Shown piece after piece: positions 55,618 through 63,303 of a DNA stretch of 64,000 nucleotides. The notes beneath the pieces were generated by a model. The model saw nothing but the letters and a program-made list of their open reading frames with translations. It searched no databases and was not told where the DNA came from. Both the position numbers and the translations under genes were made by a program. Within the stretch, counting starts at the first letter, position 1, and every line of letters begins with the position of its first letter. Origin of the DNA: Betaproteobacteria bacterium (GTDB taxonomy: Bacteria > Pseudomonadota > Gammaproteobacteria > Burkholderiales > Ga0077523); the NCBI GenBank assembly GCA_016713305.1, contig JADJPK010000023.1, forward strand, positions 6,432 through 70,431, given 5' to 3'.

Positions 55618-58231
55618 ATGATCGGTATTGCGACGCGGTTCAAACTGAAGAAAACCCTCATCGGAATCGCTGCAGCCTCGCTGCTCGTTCCCATGGCAAG
55701 TTATGCAGACGTGACGCCGGGCCGGTGGATCTTCGACGGCCTGGGCCGCTCGACCCGCGATGGTCAGGGAAGCACCTGCGTCGGCGCAGGAGGCGACACC
55801 CACGCTTTCGATGCGAACCACTGCAACCAGGCCGCGTCCGAGAACCGGACTCAGCAGGATGCCGCGATTGCCGAGCGCAAAGCAGTGCGCGACGCCAAGG
55901 CGTCGGCCAAGGCGGAGGCCATGGACCGCGCGAAGGCCACTCTGCCCGGCGGCCAGTCCGACTTCCGTGTGCGCCGCAACGGCGGCATCCGGATTCTCGA
56001 CGGGTTCGGAAGGGAGTGCATCCGTGACGGGTCCAGCGTTGCGCCTTCCGGAGACTGCGGCAACGAATCATTCCAGAGTGCGCGGGATACCGAAGAGGCG
56101 GTCGCGGCAGCGCGCGGCCAAGCGGGAAGCCAAGGCGGCCGCGGCCGCCCCCAGGGAGCCTGTCGCCCCCGGCGCATTGCTGTCCGAAGGCGTCTTCGGC
56201 TCGTACGTAACGAAGGCGGGCGCCCAGGATCCCTCCAAGGAGATCCGCGATGGCTACGGCCGCAGTTGCATCAAGGACGGCCTGTGGACACCCGGCACTG
56301 CGAACGAGCAGTGCCATCCCGAACTCTTCAATGAATGGCGGACGGCTCATCCGGCCGCGGAGCCGTCGAGTGATCTGGCGAAGCGGATCGAGATGCCGCC
56401 TCCCGAGGTGGACAGAGCAGCACGTGCGGCGACACCGGTCACGATCGATCCGAACGGTCCGCAGCAGCCTGATGCGGGTCCGGGCATCGCGCCGCCTCCC
56501 GAGAAGGTCGTTTCGACGCCTTCCATCATCGACAACACGCTGCCCACCTTCCCCGTCACCACCTACGCGGCGGAACCCTCGGCGGAATCTTCCCTGCTCG
56601 CATCCGATGACGACGACGATGACGAGGGTGACGACGACGATGAAGTCTCGTCCAACGATACGCCTGATGACGACAGCCCGGCGGCCGAGACCGGCGACGG
56701 GCCGGCCATGCTGGCAGAAGACGATGCCATGCCGGAACCGGCGCCCGTGGCGGAAGCGGATGACGACGAAGAGGACGACTCGGTGGCTGCCCTCGACGCC
56801 GACGAGGATGGCGGTGACGATCCGGAGGCTGTAGCCGGGGGAGAAGTCATTCGCGACGACGAGAACCTCGCGCTCGCGGATGAGTCGGATGACACCGAAG
56901 CTTCTTCGCTGATGGACGATGAGCACGCTCCACTCCTGGTGGATGACGATGCTGCCGACGCAGCCCCCGTGGCGGCGGCAGACGCGGACGAAGCGGAAGA
57001 GCCCGTGGCTGCTGCCGACGAGACCGAGGATGTCGAAACGGCTTTCCTGGGCGATGTCGAGGAGCCGGCTCCTCCCGTAGCGGCCCTGGACCCGAACGGC
57101 CCGGCACAGCCCGACCCGGGCCCCGGTGTCGCCCCGGCCCCCGAGAGGATCACTCCGTCCACTTCCGTGGTGGACAACAGCCTGCCTGCCTTCCCCATCA
57201 CGCGTTACACCGCGGAACCGGCGGAAGATGAAGCGCCCGTCGCCGCCATGATGGACGACGACGACACCGAAGACGATCAGGTCGCTTCGGTCGAGGAAGA
57301 CGAAGACGAACCGGTGTTCCCCGCCGATCAGCCTGCCGAAGTGCTCGCGCAGGAAGAGGTCCCGGCCACGGCCATGACGGACGACGACGACGCCGAAGAC
57401 GATCAGGTCGCTGCCGCCGAGGAAGACGAGGACGAACCGCTGTTCCCGGCCGATCAGCCTGCCGACGTGCTTGCGCAGGAAGAGACGGGAGTGACGGATT
57501 CTGCCGAGACGTCATCTCTCGTGGGCGAGGCGGACGACGAGGAACCGGCGGATACGGAGGAAGAAAGCGACTACACGGATATCCCCACCCCGGAAGAAAT
57601 GCTGTCCGAGCAGGACCGGTCGGTCCCTGAGACTCCCGCAGTCGTTGCAGCAGCGGAACCCGCGCCGGCACCTGTCGCACCGGCCCCCGCCCCTGCCCCG
57701 GCGCAGAGCGAACCAGCCGCCGAATTTCCTGTCACCAAGTACGAGTACACGCCCGACAGGATCGCTCAAGCGGAAGAGCCCAAGCCCGCCCAGCCTCAGG
57801 CGACGGCTCCCAGGGCCGCTCCCGAGGTCGAATGCCCGCCTGTCACCATCCAGATGGAACCGGGCCGGTTCGATTTCGACAAGTGGCAGCTTCGTCCCGA
57901 GCTGACCGCCCAGCTCGATGCGGTCGCGGAGAAGCTCAAGAGTGCCAAGTGCGAGGCCATCACGATCACCGGCCACACCGATCGCATCGGCTCCAAGAAG
58001 TACAACCAGAAGCTTTCCGAGCGTCGCGCCGAGGCCGCCAAGAAGTATCTGGTCGAGAAGCACGGCATCGACGGCAATCTGATCAGTACCGCAGGCAAGG
58101 GCAAGACGGCACCGCTCACCCAGGCGGCTGACTGCAAGGGCAAGCGCAAGAAGGCCTTGATTGCGTGCCTGGCGCCGGATCGCCGGATCGAGGTGACGGT
58201 GCGCGTCGCAGGCCAGAGCACCAACAAGTAA
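55618..58231 (+). CDS. Long acidic OmpA-family outer-membrane protein, frameshifted
   Basis: This exported peptidoglycan-binding protein has about 870 residues. The ATG at 55618 gives a signal peptide (LKKTLIGIAAASLLVPMASY, cleaved after ASYA). Residues 31-230 carry three short repeats with DGxGRxxxxDG and a Cys. One frame change near 56120 is needed. Residues 275-680 are extremely acidic, with Asp/Glu runs, two 44-residue repeats and a tandem 42-residue repeat. A Pro/Ala linker (APAPVAPAPAPAPAQ) leads to the OmpA C-terminal domain (about 740-870): FDFDKWQLRPELTAQLDAV, ITITGHTDRIGSKKYNQKLS and ERRAEAAKKYLVEKHG. There is no recognisable beta-barrel, so it may be a periplasmic or surface linker rather than a porin. 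A terminator follows. Confidence 0.85.
56447..56578 (+). repeat. 132-base repeat, copy 1, inside the ompA-like gene
   Basis: It encodes 44 residues running from DPNGPQQPDAGPGIAPPPEK to FPVTTYAAEP. The second copy is at 57089-57220, with the same length and the same frame. Confidence 0.85.
57089..57220 (+). repeat. 132-base repeat, copy 2, inside the ompA-like gene
   Basis: It encodes DPNGPAQPDPGPGVAPAPER to FPITRYTAEP. It differs from copy 1 mostly by conservative changes. A degenerate third piece (EFPVTKYEYTPDRIAQAEEP) precedes the OmpA domain. Confidence 0.85.
57248..57499 (+). repeat. Two tandem 126-base units inside the ompA-like gene
   Basis: The units 57248-57373 and 57374-57499 each encode 42 residues of the form DDDDxEDDQVA, EEDEDEP, FPADQPAxVLAQEE. 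They are directly adjacent and in frame, indicating a recent duplication. Confidence 0.85.
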
Positions 58232-58252
58232 GACTTTCCGTTCCACTTGCGA

Positions 58253-58283
58253 AGAGCCCGCCGAGACGACGGGCTCTTTTTTT
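58253..58283 (+). terminator. Rho-independent terminator of the ompA-like gene
   Basis: AGAGCCCG (58253-58260) pairs with CGGGCTCT (58270-58277) around a nine-base loop and is followed by an unbroken T run to 58283. The next start codon begins at 58284, immediately after the T run. Confidence 0.9.
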
Positions 58284-59606
58284 ATGCCGACATCCCCAGC
58301 AGACACCCAGATCCTTCGAGCCCGTTGGATAGCACCGGTCGCCCCGGAGGAGGCGGTACTCCACGACCACGCTGTGGTCGTCGAAGGCGATGGGATCGCC
58401 GCCCTGCTGCCCCTGCAGGACGCGCAGAGGCGGTACCCTCATGCCCGTGTTGTGGACCTTGATGAGCACATCCTCATACCCGGCCTGGTCAACGCGCATA
58501 CGCATGCCGCGATGACTCTGATGCGGGGCATCGCGGACGACCTGCCTCTCATGCGATGGCTCGAGGAGCACATCTGGCCGGCGGAGGCGAAGCATGTCTC
58601 TCCGGAGTTCGTGCACGACGGCACCCTGCTCGCCATTGCGGAATCCCTGCGGGGCGGAGTCACCTGCTTCAACGACATGTACTTCTTCCCGGAAGTCGCT
58701 GCCCAGGCTGCCGTCGAAACGGGGATGCGCATGTCCGTAGGCATGATCGTCATCGAGTTTCCGACGCGCTATGCCGCCGATCCCCAGGACTACCTGGCCA
58801 AGGGGTTGGCGATGCGGGATGCTCTGAAGCGGGAACCGCGACTGTCGTTCTGCCTTGCACCTCACGCGCCGTACACCGTCAACGATCAGACCTTCGAGCG
58901 TGTAATGGTCCTGGCGGAACAGCTCGACGTTCCCGTGCACCTGCACCTGCACGAGACCATCGGCGAGATCCAGCAGTCGTTGGCTCTTCACATGAAGCGG
59001 CCCATCGAGCGCATGGAACGGCTCGGCGTGCTGAGCCCGCGGCTGATCGCCGTGCATGCGGTCCACCTGCTGGACGAGGAGATCAAGGCGCTGGCCCGCA
59101 ACGGCTGCAGCATCGCGCACTGTCCCAGCTCGAACCTCAAGCTGGCAAGCGGCATTGCGCCGGTGGCGGAATGTCTGGACGCAGGCGTGAACGTCTCTCT
59201 GGGTACCGATGGTGCTGCCAGCAACAACCGGCTGGACATGTTCGAAGAAATGCGGCTCGCGGCCTTGCTGGCGAAGGCGGCAAGCGGAAAGGCGGATGTC
59301 CTGCCCGCACACCGCGCGCTGAAGATGGCCACGCTCGACGGTGCAAGAGCCCTTGGGCTGGATCGCCGCATCGGCTCCATCGAGCCGGGCAAACAGGCGG
59401 ATCTCGTCGCCGTGAACCTGTCGGCGCTTGAGCTGTCTCCGTGCTTCGATCCCCTTTCGCACCTTGTCTATGCTGCCAGTCGTCAGGACGTGAGCCATGC
59501 CTGGGTGGATGGCCAACTCCTCCTCTCGGACGGCCGCCTTACCCGCATGGACACGGAGCAGCTCCGCAACCGGGTCGAGCGCTGGCGCACGGCGCTGATA
59601 CTGTAA
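58284..59606 (+). CDS. mtaD: 5-methylthioadenosine/S-adenosylhomocysteine deaminase-type amidohydrolase (TRZ/ATZ family)
   Basis: This metal-dependent deaminase has 440 residues; relatives deaminate methylthioadenosine or S-adenosylhomocysteine, others act on triazines. Metal ligands and catalytic residues are visible in order: LVNAHTHAAMTLMRGIADDL, LPLMRWLEEHIWPAEAKHVS, LAPHAPYTVNDQTF, VPVHLHLHETIGEI, LIAVHAVHLLDEEI, SIAHCPSSNLKLASGIAPVA and VSLGTDGAASNNRLDMFEEM. The ATG at 58284 abuts the T run of the previous terminator and has no Shine-Dalgarno. It is followed by ubiG and gph, a neighbourhood common in proteobacteria where both handle SAM by-products. Substrate specificity is inferred. 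Confidence 0.88.
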   Translation: MPTSPADTQILRARWIAPVAPEEAVLHDHAVVVEGDGIAALLPLQDAQRRYPHARVVDLDEHILIPGLVNAHTHAAMTLMRGIADDLPLMRWLEEHIWPAEAKHVSPEFVHDGTLLAIAESLRGGVTCFNDMYFFPEVAAQAAVETGMRMSVGMIVIEFPTRYAADPQDYLAKGLAMRDALKREPRLSFCLAPHAPYTVNDQTFERVMVLAEQLDVPVHLHLHETIGEIQQSLALHMKRPIERMERLGVLSPRLIAVHAVHLLDEEIKALARNGCSIAHCPSSNLKLASGIAPVAECLDAGVNVSLGTDGAASNNRLDMFEEMRLAALLAKAASGKADVLPAHRALKMATLDGARALGLDRRIGSIEPGKQADLVAVNLSALELSPCFDPLSHLVYAASRQDVSHAWVDGQLLLSDGRLTRMDTEQLRNRVERWRTALIL

Positions 59607-59623
59607 GGAATTCCCCCTCCATC

Positions 59624-60325
59624 ATGATCAACGTCGATAACGCCGAACTGGAAAAATTCGCTGCGCTGGCGCACCGCTGGTGGGACCCCAACAGCGAGTT
59701 CAAGCCGTTGCACGACATCAATCCGCTGCGCCTCGACTACATCGATCGCGCGTCGGGCGGACTCGCCGGCAGGCGCGTACTGGATGTAGGGTGCGGCGGC
59801 GGCATTCTGTCGGAGTCGATGGCTGGCCGTGGCGCGGCCGTGATCGGCGTGGACCTCGGCGAGAAAGCCCTCAAGGTGGCGCAGTTGCACCTGCTCGAAT
59901 CGGGACACAGCGTCGACTACCGGCTGCAGTCGGCCGAAACCGTGGCGCAGACCGAACCGGCGAGCTTCGATGTCGTCACCTGCATGGAGATGCTCGAGCA
60001 CGTGCCGGATCCCGCGGCTACGGTGCAGGCGTGTGCAGCGGCCGCCAAACCGGGAGCTTCGCTGTTCTTTTCGACGATCAATCGCAATCCCAAAGCGTAT
60101 CTCTTCGCCATCGTCGGAGCCGAGTACGTCCTCAAGCTCCTTCCCCGCGGCACGCATCAGTACGAGAAATTTCTCAAGCCCTCGGAGCTGTCCGGCTTCT
60201 GCCGGAGTGCCGGGCTGGAGACCGCCGAGGTCATCGGCATGACCTACAACCCCCTTTCCCGCGTCTACTCGCTGGGCCGGGATGCATCGGTCAATTACAT
60301 CCTGCACGCGCGCAAACCGGCATGA
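59624..60325 (+). CDS. ubiG: Ubiquinone biosynthesis O-methyltransferase
   Basis: UbiG performs both O-methylations of ubiquinone synthesis with SAM. The product is an intact 233-residue protein from ATG 59624: ELEKFAALAHRWWDPNSEFK, PLHDINPLRLDYID, the SAM motif RVLDVGCGGGILSESMAGRG, VIGVDLGEKALKVAQLHLLE, FDVVTCMEMLEHVPDPAATV, STINRNPKAYLFAIVGAEYV and RGTHQYEKFLKPSELSGFCR. Its stop shares bases with the gph start (ATGA), the classical ubiG-gph coupling. An alternative in-frame extension upstream lacks similarity. Confidence 0.97.
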   Translation: MINVDNAELEKFAALAHRWWDPNSEFKPLHDINPLRLDYIDRASGGLAGRRVLDVGCGGGILSESMAGRGAAVIGVDLGEKALKVAQLHLLESGHSVDYRLQSAETVAQTEPASFDVVTCMEMLEHVPDPAATVQACAAAAKPGASLFFSTINRNPKAYLFAIVGAEYVLKLLPRGTHQYEKFLKPSELSGFCRSAGLETAEVIGMTYNPLSRVYSLGRDASVNYILHARKPA

Positions 60326-60988
60326 TCCGCGCCGTATTGTTCGACCTCGACGGCACTTTGGCGGACACGGCGCCCGACCTGGCCGGGGCCCTCAATCGTC
60401 AACGCGTGATCCGCGGCATGGAACCCCTTGCCGCTCGGTGAACTACGCCCGCACGCATCGAGCGGTGCCCGTGGTCTGCTCGGCGCGGGTTTCGGCATTG
60501 CTCCGGGGCACGAAGACTTCGAGTCGATGCGCGAGGAGTTCCTGCGGTTCTACGAGACCGACATCGCCGCGGAGACCACCCTCTTCGAAGGCGTGACGGA
60601 CCTTCTGGACACGCTGGAAGCGCGCCGGCTCGCCTGGGGCATCGTGACCAACAAGATCGAGCGCTTCACTCTGCCTCTGGTCAGGCTGATCGGACTGTCG
60701 CCCCGGACACCTTGCGTGATCTCGGGCGACACGACGCCTCACGCCAAGCCCCATCCTGCCCCACTGCTGGAAGCGGCGGTCCGTCTTGGCATCGAGCCCC
60801 GGGCCTGCCTTTACGTGGGAGACGACGAGCGTGACATTGTGGCAGCACGGGCCGCGGGCATGAGATCCGTTGCCGTGCGCTATGGGTACCTGGGAGTGGC
60901 CTCCCCTCCCGAAGCGTGGGGCGCCGACGCGATCATCGACACACCCCTGGGCCTATTGAATTTCCTTCCGCCAGCACCACCTGTGTGA
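60322..60988 (+). CDS. gph: Phosphoglycolate phosphatase, frameshifted
   Basis: This HAD-family phosphatase removes 2-phosphoglycolate. The ATG at 60322 overlaps ubiG and opens MIRAVLFDLDGTLADTAPDL with the nucleophile Asp. A single frame change near 60425 joins RGMEPLPLGELRPHASSGAR, a short helical cap (EEFLRFYETDIAAETTLFEG), motif II-like GIVTNKIERFTLPLV, ISGDTTPHAKPHPAPLLEAA with the conserved Lys, and motif IV VGDDERDIVAARAAGMRSV. The stop at 60986-60988 lies 64 bases before the tmRNA. Confidence 0.9.
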
Positions 60989-61052
60989 TAATTCGGCGGG
61001 TAGGTAACTCGGGGCGTTCGTGGATGCCCCGATGCCGATCACCACAGACTCC

Positions 61053-61413
61053 GGGGGCGCTCCGGTTTCGACGTGGGTCGCAAAGCAGTTCAGTGCATGC
61101 CGAGGCCCAGTTACCTCGTAAATCCACTGGAAATCGACAGTCGCCAACGACGACCGTTACGCTCTCGCGGCTTAATCCCCGCGGGACTCTGCACCGGTAT
61201 GGCCTAGGGCCGGCTAGCGCAAGCTAGAGCAGAGTCATTTACTAGGTCTAGCGTCGTCTCGGGTCACTTGAGCCGACGTTAAATCCAAGGTGACTCGCTT
61301 CACGTCAGCTTGCCGGTCGGCGGGCGTGCGGTCAGTACAAATGATCAGGCTAAGCATGTAGGGCTGGCTGTGGAGGGCTTACGGACGCGGGTTCGATTCC
61401 CGCCGCCTCCACA
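61053..61413 (+). ncRNA. ssrA: Transfer-messenger RNA (tmRNA)
   Basis: tmRNA rescues stalled ribosomes and adds a degradation tag. The 5' acceptor strand GGGGGCG (61053-61059) pairs with CGCCTCC (61404-61410), with one G-T pair. The T-arm is GCGGG-TTCGATT-CCCGC. The tag frame at 61143-61175 reads ANDDRYALAA then TAA, a betaproteobacterial-type tag with the protease-recognised ALAA end. Pseudoknot-rich sequence fills 61176-61370. The acceptor is followed by ACAA instead of an encoded ACCA, so CCA would have to be added enzymatically. A terminator lies eight bases further on. tmRNA 3' ends are common integration sites. Confidence 0.95.
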
Positions 61414-61420
61414 ATATATA

Positions 61421-61449
61421 AAGGTCAACCGTTCTCGGTTGGCCTTTTT
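61421..61449 (+). terminator. Rho-independent terminator of ssrA
   Basis: AGGTCAACC (61422-61430) pairs with GGTTGGCCT (61437-61445), including one G-T pair, around a six-base loop and is followed by a T tract. Confidence 0.88.
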
Positions 61450-61735
61450 CTTTGCGCGCTCCCGCGTGTTCGCGGGGACTCCTGCGGATTCCTGCGGACT
61501 TCCTTCCCCGACCGTCTCGTCCGCCTCGGGCCCCATTTCGCTCTCTCCGCGCCGTTTTTCTCTCCGGCCTCGCTCCCCGATGAAGGGCCGAAGTCCGCAA
61601 GGGTCGTCGGCGGCCCCTTTAAATATCAACAAGTTACGTGCTGACCGTTCAAGCGGTTGGATGAAGGCATCGCTTGTCCAGAGGAAACGGCACGCCGGCT
61701 TACTTGCTGCTTGCGTAAACAAACTAGCCGCTCTG
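61450..61735. other. Intergenic region between ssrA and the accessory operon
   Basis: No gene is evident. It contains a duplicated ten-base element CCTGCGGA(T/C)T at 61481-61500 and becomes AT-richer to the right, where the promoter and direct repeats of the accessory operon lie. I see no second copy of the tmRNA 3' end in this stretch. Confidence 0.4.
61716..61724 (+). repeat. Direct repeat TAAACAAAC, left copy
   Basis: This is one of two exact nine-base copies (61716-61724 and 61745-61753) that bracket the -35 element of the accessory operon promoter. Spacing start to start is 29 bases, close to three helical turns. It could be a binding site for the HTH protein encoded next. Confidence 0.5.
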
Positions 61736-61764
61736 TTGACACAATAAACAAACACGCCTACGAT
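61736..61764 (+). promoter_or_regulatory. Sigma-70 promoter of the accessory operon
   Basis: A perfect TTGACA (61736-61741), a 17-base spacer and TACGAT (61759-61764) form a strong promoter 30 bases upstream of the first ATG. The right copy of the TAAACAAAC repeat (61745-61753) lies within the spacer, so a bound repressor would block RNA polymerase. Confidence 0.75.
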
Positions 61765-61794
61765 TGGTTCAACTGAAACAAGTCGTGGGGCATC

Positions 61795-62868
61795 ATGGAT
61801 CCGAGCAACCTCGTCGGCATCAGCGAGATCGCCGATCTCGCCAAGGTCACTCGCCAAGTCGTCAGCAACTGGCGCCAGCGCTATGACCACTTTCCGCGCC
61901 CGGTGAAAACGCTCCAGAGCGGCCCGGTCTGGGATCGAGAGGTGGTCGAGGCCTGGGTCAAGAACTTCAAGGGCGAAGCCACGCACGTCCTGAGTTTCAT
62001 CAACCTGAAGGGCGGCGTCGGCAAGACCACGACCGCGGTCGGCGTCGCTGAAATCCTTGCGCAGGAAGAGCGCAAGCACGTTCTGGTCGTGGATCTCGAC
62101 CCGCAGACCAACGCCAGTGTCACGCTGATCTCCGAGGAACGCTGGGCGGAGATGGACAAGGCGGGGCAGACGGTCGCCCAACTGTTCGCCGATCGGCTGA
62201 ACCCCAACGATCCGCCGAAGTTCGAGATCGAGAAATCCATCGCCCGCGGCGTCTCCACCATCAACGATGGCATTGCGCGTCTCGACCTGCTGCCGTCGAG
62301 CATACGTCTGATCGACATTCAGGACCGCATCCCGATGATCGCGTTGTCGGGCAACTTCACCGTCAACCCGCTGGACATCCTGAAGCACGCCCTGCAGCCG
62401 GTCATCGACCGGTACGACTACGTGATCATCGACTGCCCGCCCAGCCTCGGGATCGTCACCAAGAACGGCCTGCGCATTTCCACGGGATACGTCATTCCCA
62501 CCATCCCAGACATCCTCTCCACCTGGGGCATCTACCAGATCGTCGACAACGTCCAGCGTTTTGCCGACGACATCGATCGGCCCATCCCGTCGCTCGGCAT
62601 CGTCGCCACCAAGGTTCAGGGCAACAATCTCCATCGCCGCGTCATGGATGACCTGGGCGCCGGGCGTCTCGGTCGTTTCGGCGAAGCGGGTGCGCTGCCC
62701 CAGCCGCCCCTCTTCGCCAACAGCATTCCACAGACCGTGAATGTCGCACGTGGCGCGGACGTGGATGCCGACATCCGCACATTCAAGGGAAAATACGGCA
62801 CGGCATACGAATCCATCCGCGGGCTGGCCAAGGAAATCAAAACACTATGCGAAACGAGAAAGCCCTGA
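61795..62868 (+). CDS. ParA-family ATPase with an N-terminal helix-turn-helix
   Basis: This intact 357-residue protein has a DNA-binding head (residues 1-58: LVGISEIADLAKVTRQVVSN, then WRQRYDHFPRPVKTLQSGPV) of the excisionase/MerR-like type. A ParA/MinD ATPase follows: deviant Walker A FINLKGGVGKTTTAVGVAEI (about 68-87), switch I VVDLDPQTNASVTLI, Walker B VIIDCPPSLGIVTKNGLRIS, and a C-terminal FKGKYGTAYESIRGLAKEIK. It resembles plasmid ParA proteins that repress their own operon, but no ParB gene follows. The direct repeats at its promoter are candidate operators. The next gene overlaps its end by 22 bases. Confidence 0.85.
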   Translation: MDPSNLVGISEIADLAKVTRQVVSNWRQRYDHFPRPVKTLQSGPVWDREVVEAWVKNFKGEATHVLSFINLKGGVGKTTTAVGVAEILAQEERKHVLVVDLDPQTNASVTLISEERWAEMDKAGQTVAQLFADRLNPNDPPKFEIEKSIARGVSTINDGIARLDLLPSSIRLIDIQDRIPMIALSGNFTVNPLDILKHALQPVIDRYDYVIIDCPPSLGIVTKNGLRISTGYVIPTIPDILSTWGIYQIVDNVQRFADDIDRPIPSLGIVATKVQGNNLHRRVMDDLGAGRLGRFGEAGALPQPPLFANSIPQTVNVARGADVDADIRTFKGKYGTAYESIRGLAKEIKTLCETRKP

Positions 62869-63246
62869 TCAAGCTGCTGCGCGGGCTGGTCGATCTCCTT
62901 GCCGACGAAGCGGGGCGCAACCCCGACTTCGCCGCGCGCCTGGATGATGTGTTGACCAGTCTGCCGGCAGGGTCAGCCAAGCCCCCCAAACAACGCGCCA
63001 CGCCGCCCGCCGAACTGCCGGACATTCATGCTGAATGGAACCAGCGCAGCGAAACCGACTTCCGCCTGTGGCTGCGCGACCAGCCGATGCCGGTGCTACG
63101 CGCCCTGGTTCGAACCCACGACTTCGACCCCACCCGCCGCGACCAAGTGGAAGGAAGCTGAAAAACTCGCCGACTTCATCGCTGACGGCCTGAAGGCCCG
63201 CCTGGCGCGTGGCTCGTCATTCCTCGGGCGGGGGACAACGTCATGA
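62847..63246 (+). CDS. Small charged protein of the accessory operon, hypothetical, frameshifted
   Basis: I do not recognise this family. The ATG at 62847 lies inside the end of the ParA-like gene. An N-terminal amphipathic helix (EKALIKLLRGLVDLLADEAG) and a second helix (NPDFAARLDDVLTSLPAG) are followed by a Pro-rich linker. A conserved-looking segment DFRLWLRDQPMPVLRALVRT, then HDFDPTRR, comes next. A frame change near 63140 extends it with KWKEAEKLADFIADGLKARL, then ARGSSFLGRG; uncorrected it stops at 63161. The full product is about 133 residues. Position and overlap suggest a partner of the ATPase, perhaps in the ParB place, but there is no ParB motif. Confidence 0.6.
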
Positions 63247-63303
63247 ATCTCAGGTCCATGAGTCCGTGTAACCACTGTCAGACCCAGGAAGAGTGAACAG
63301 CCC

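Noticed and set aside
61481..61500. Tandem CCTGCGGA(T/C)T as iterons
   Set aside because: Only two copies and no replication gene nearby. Too little to call an origin or partition site.
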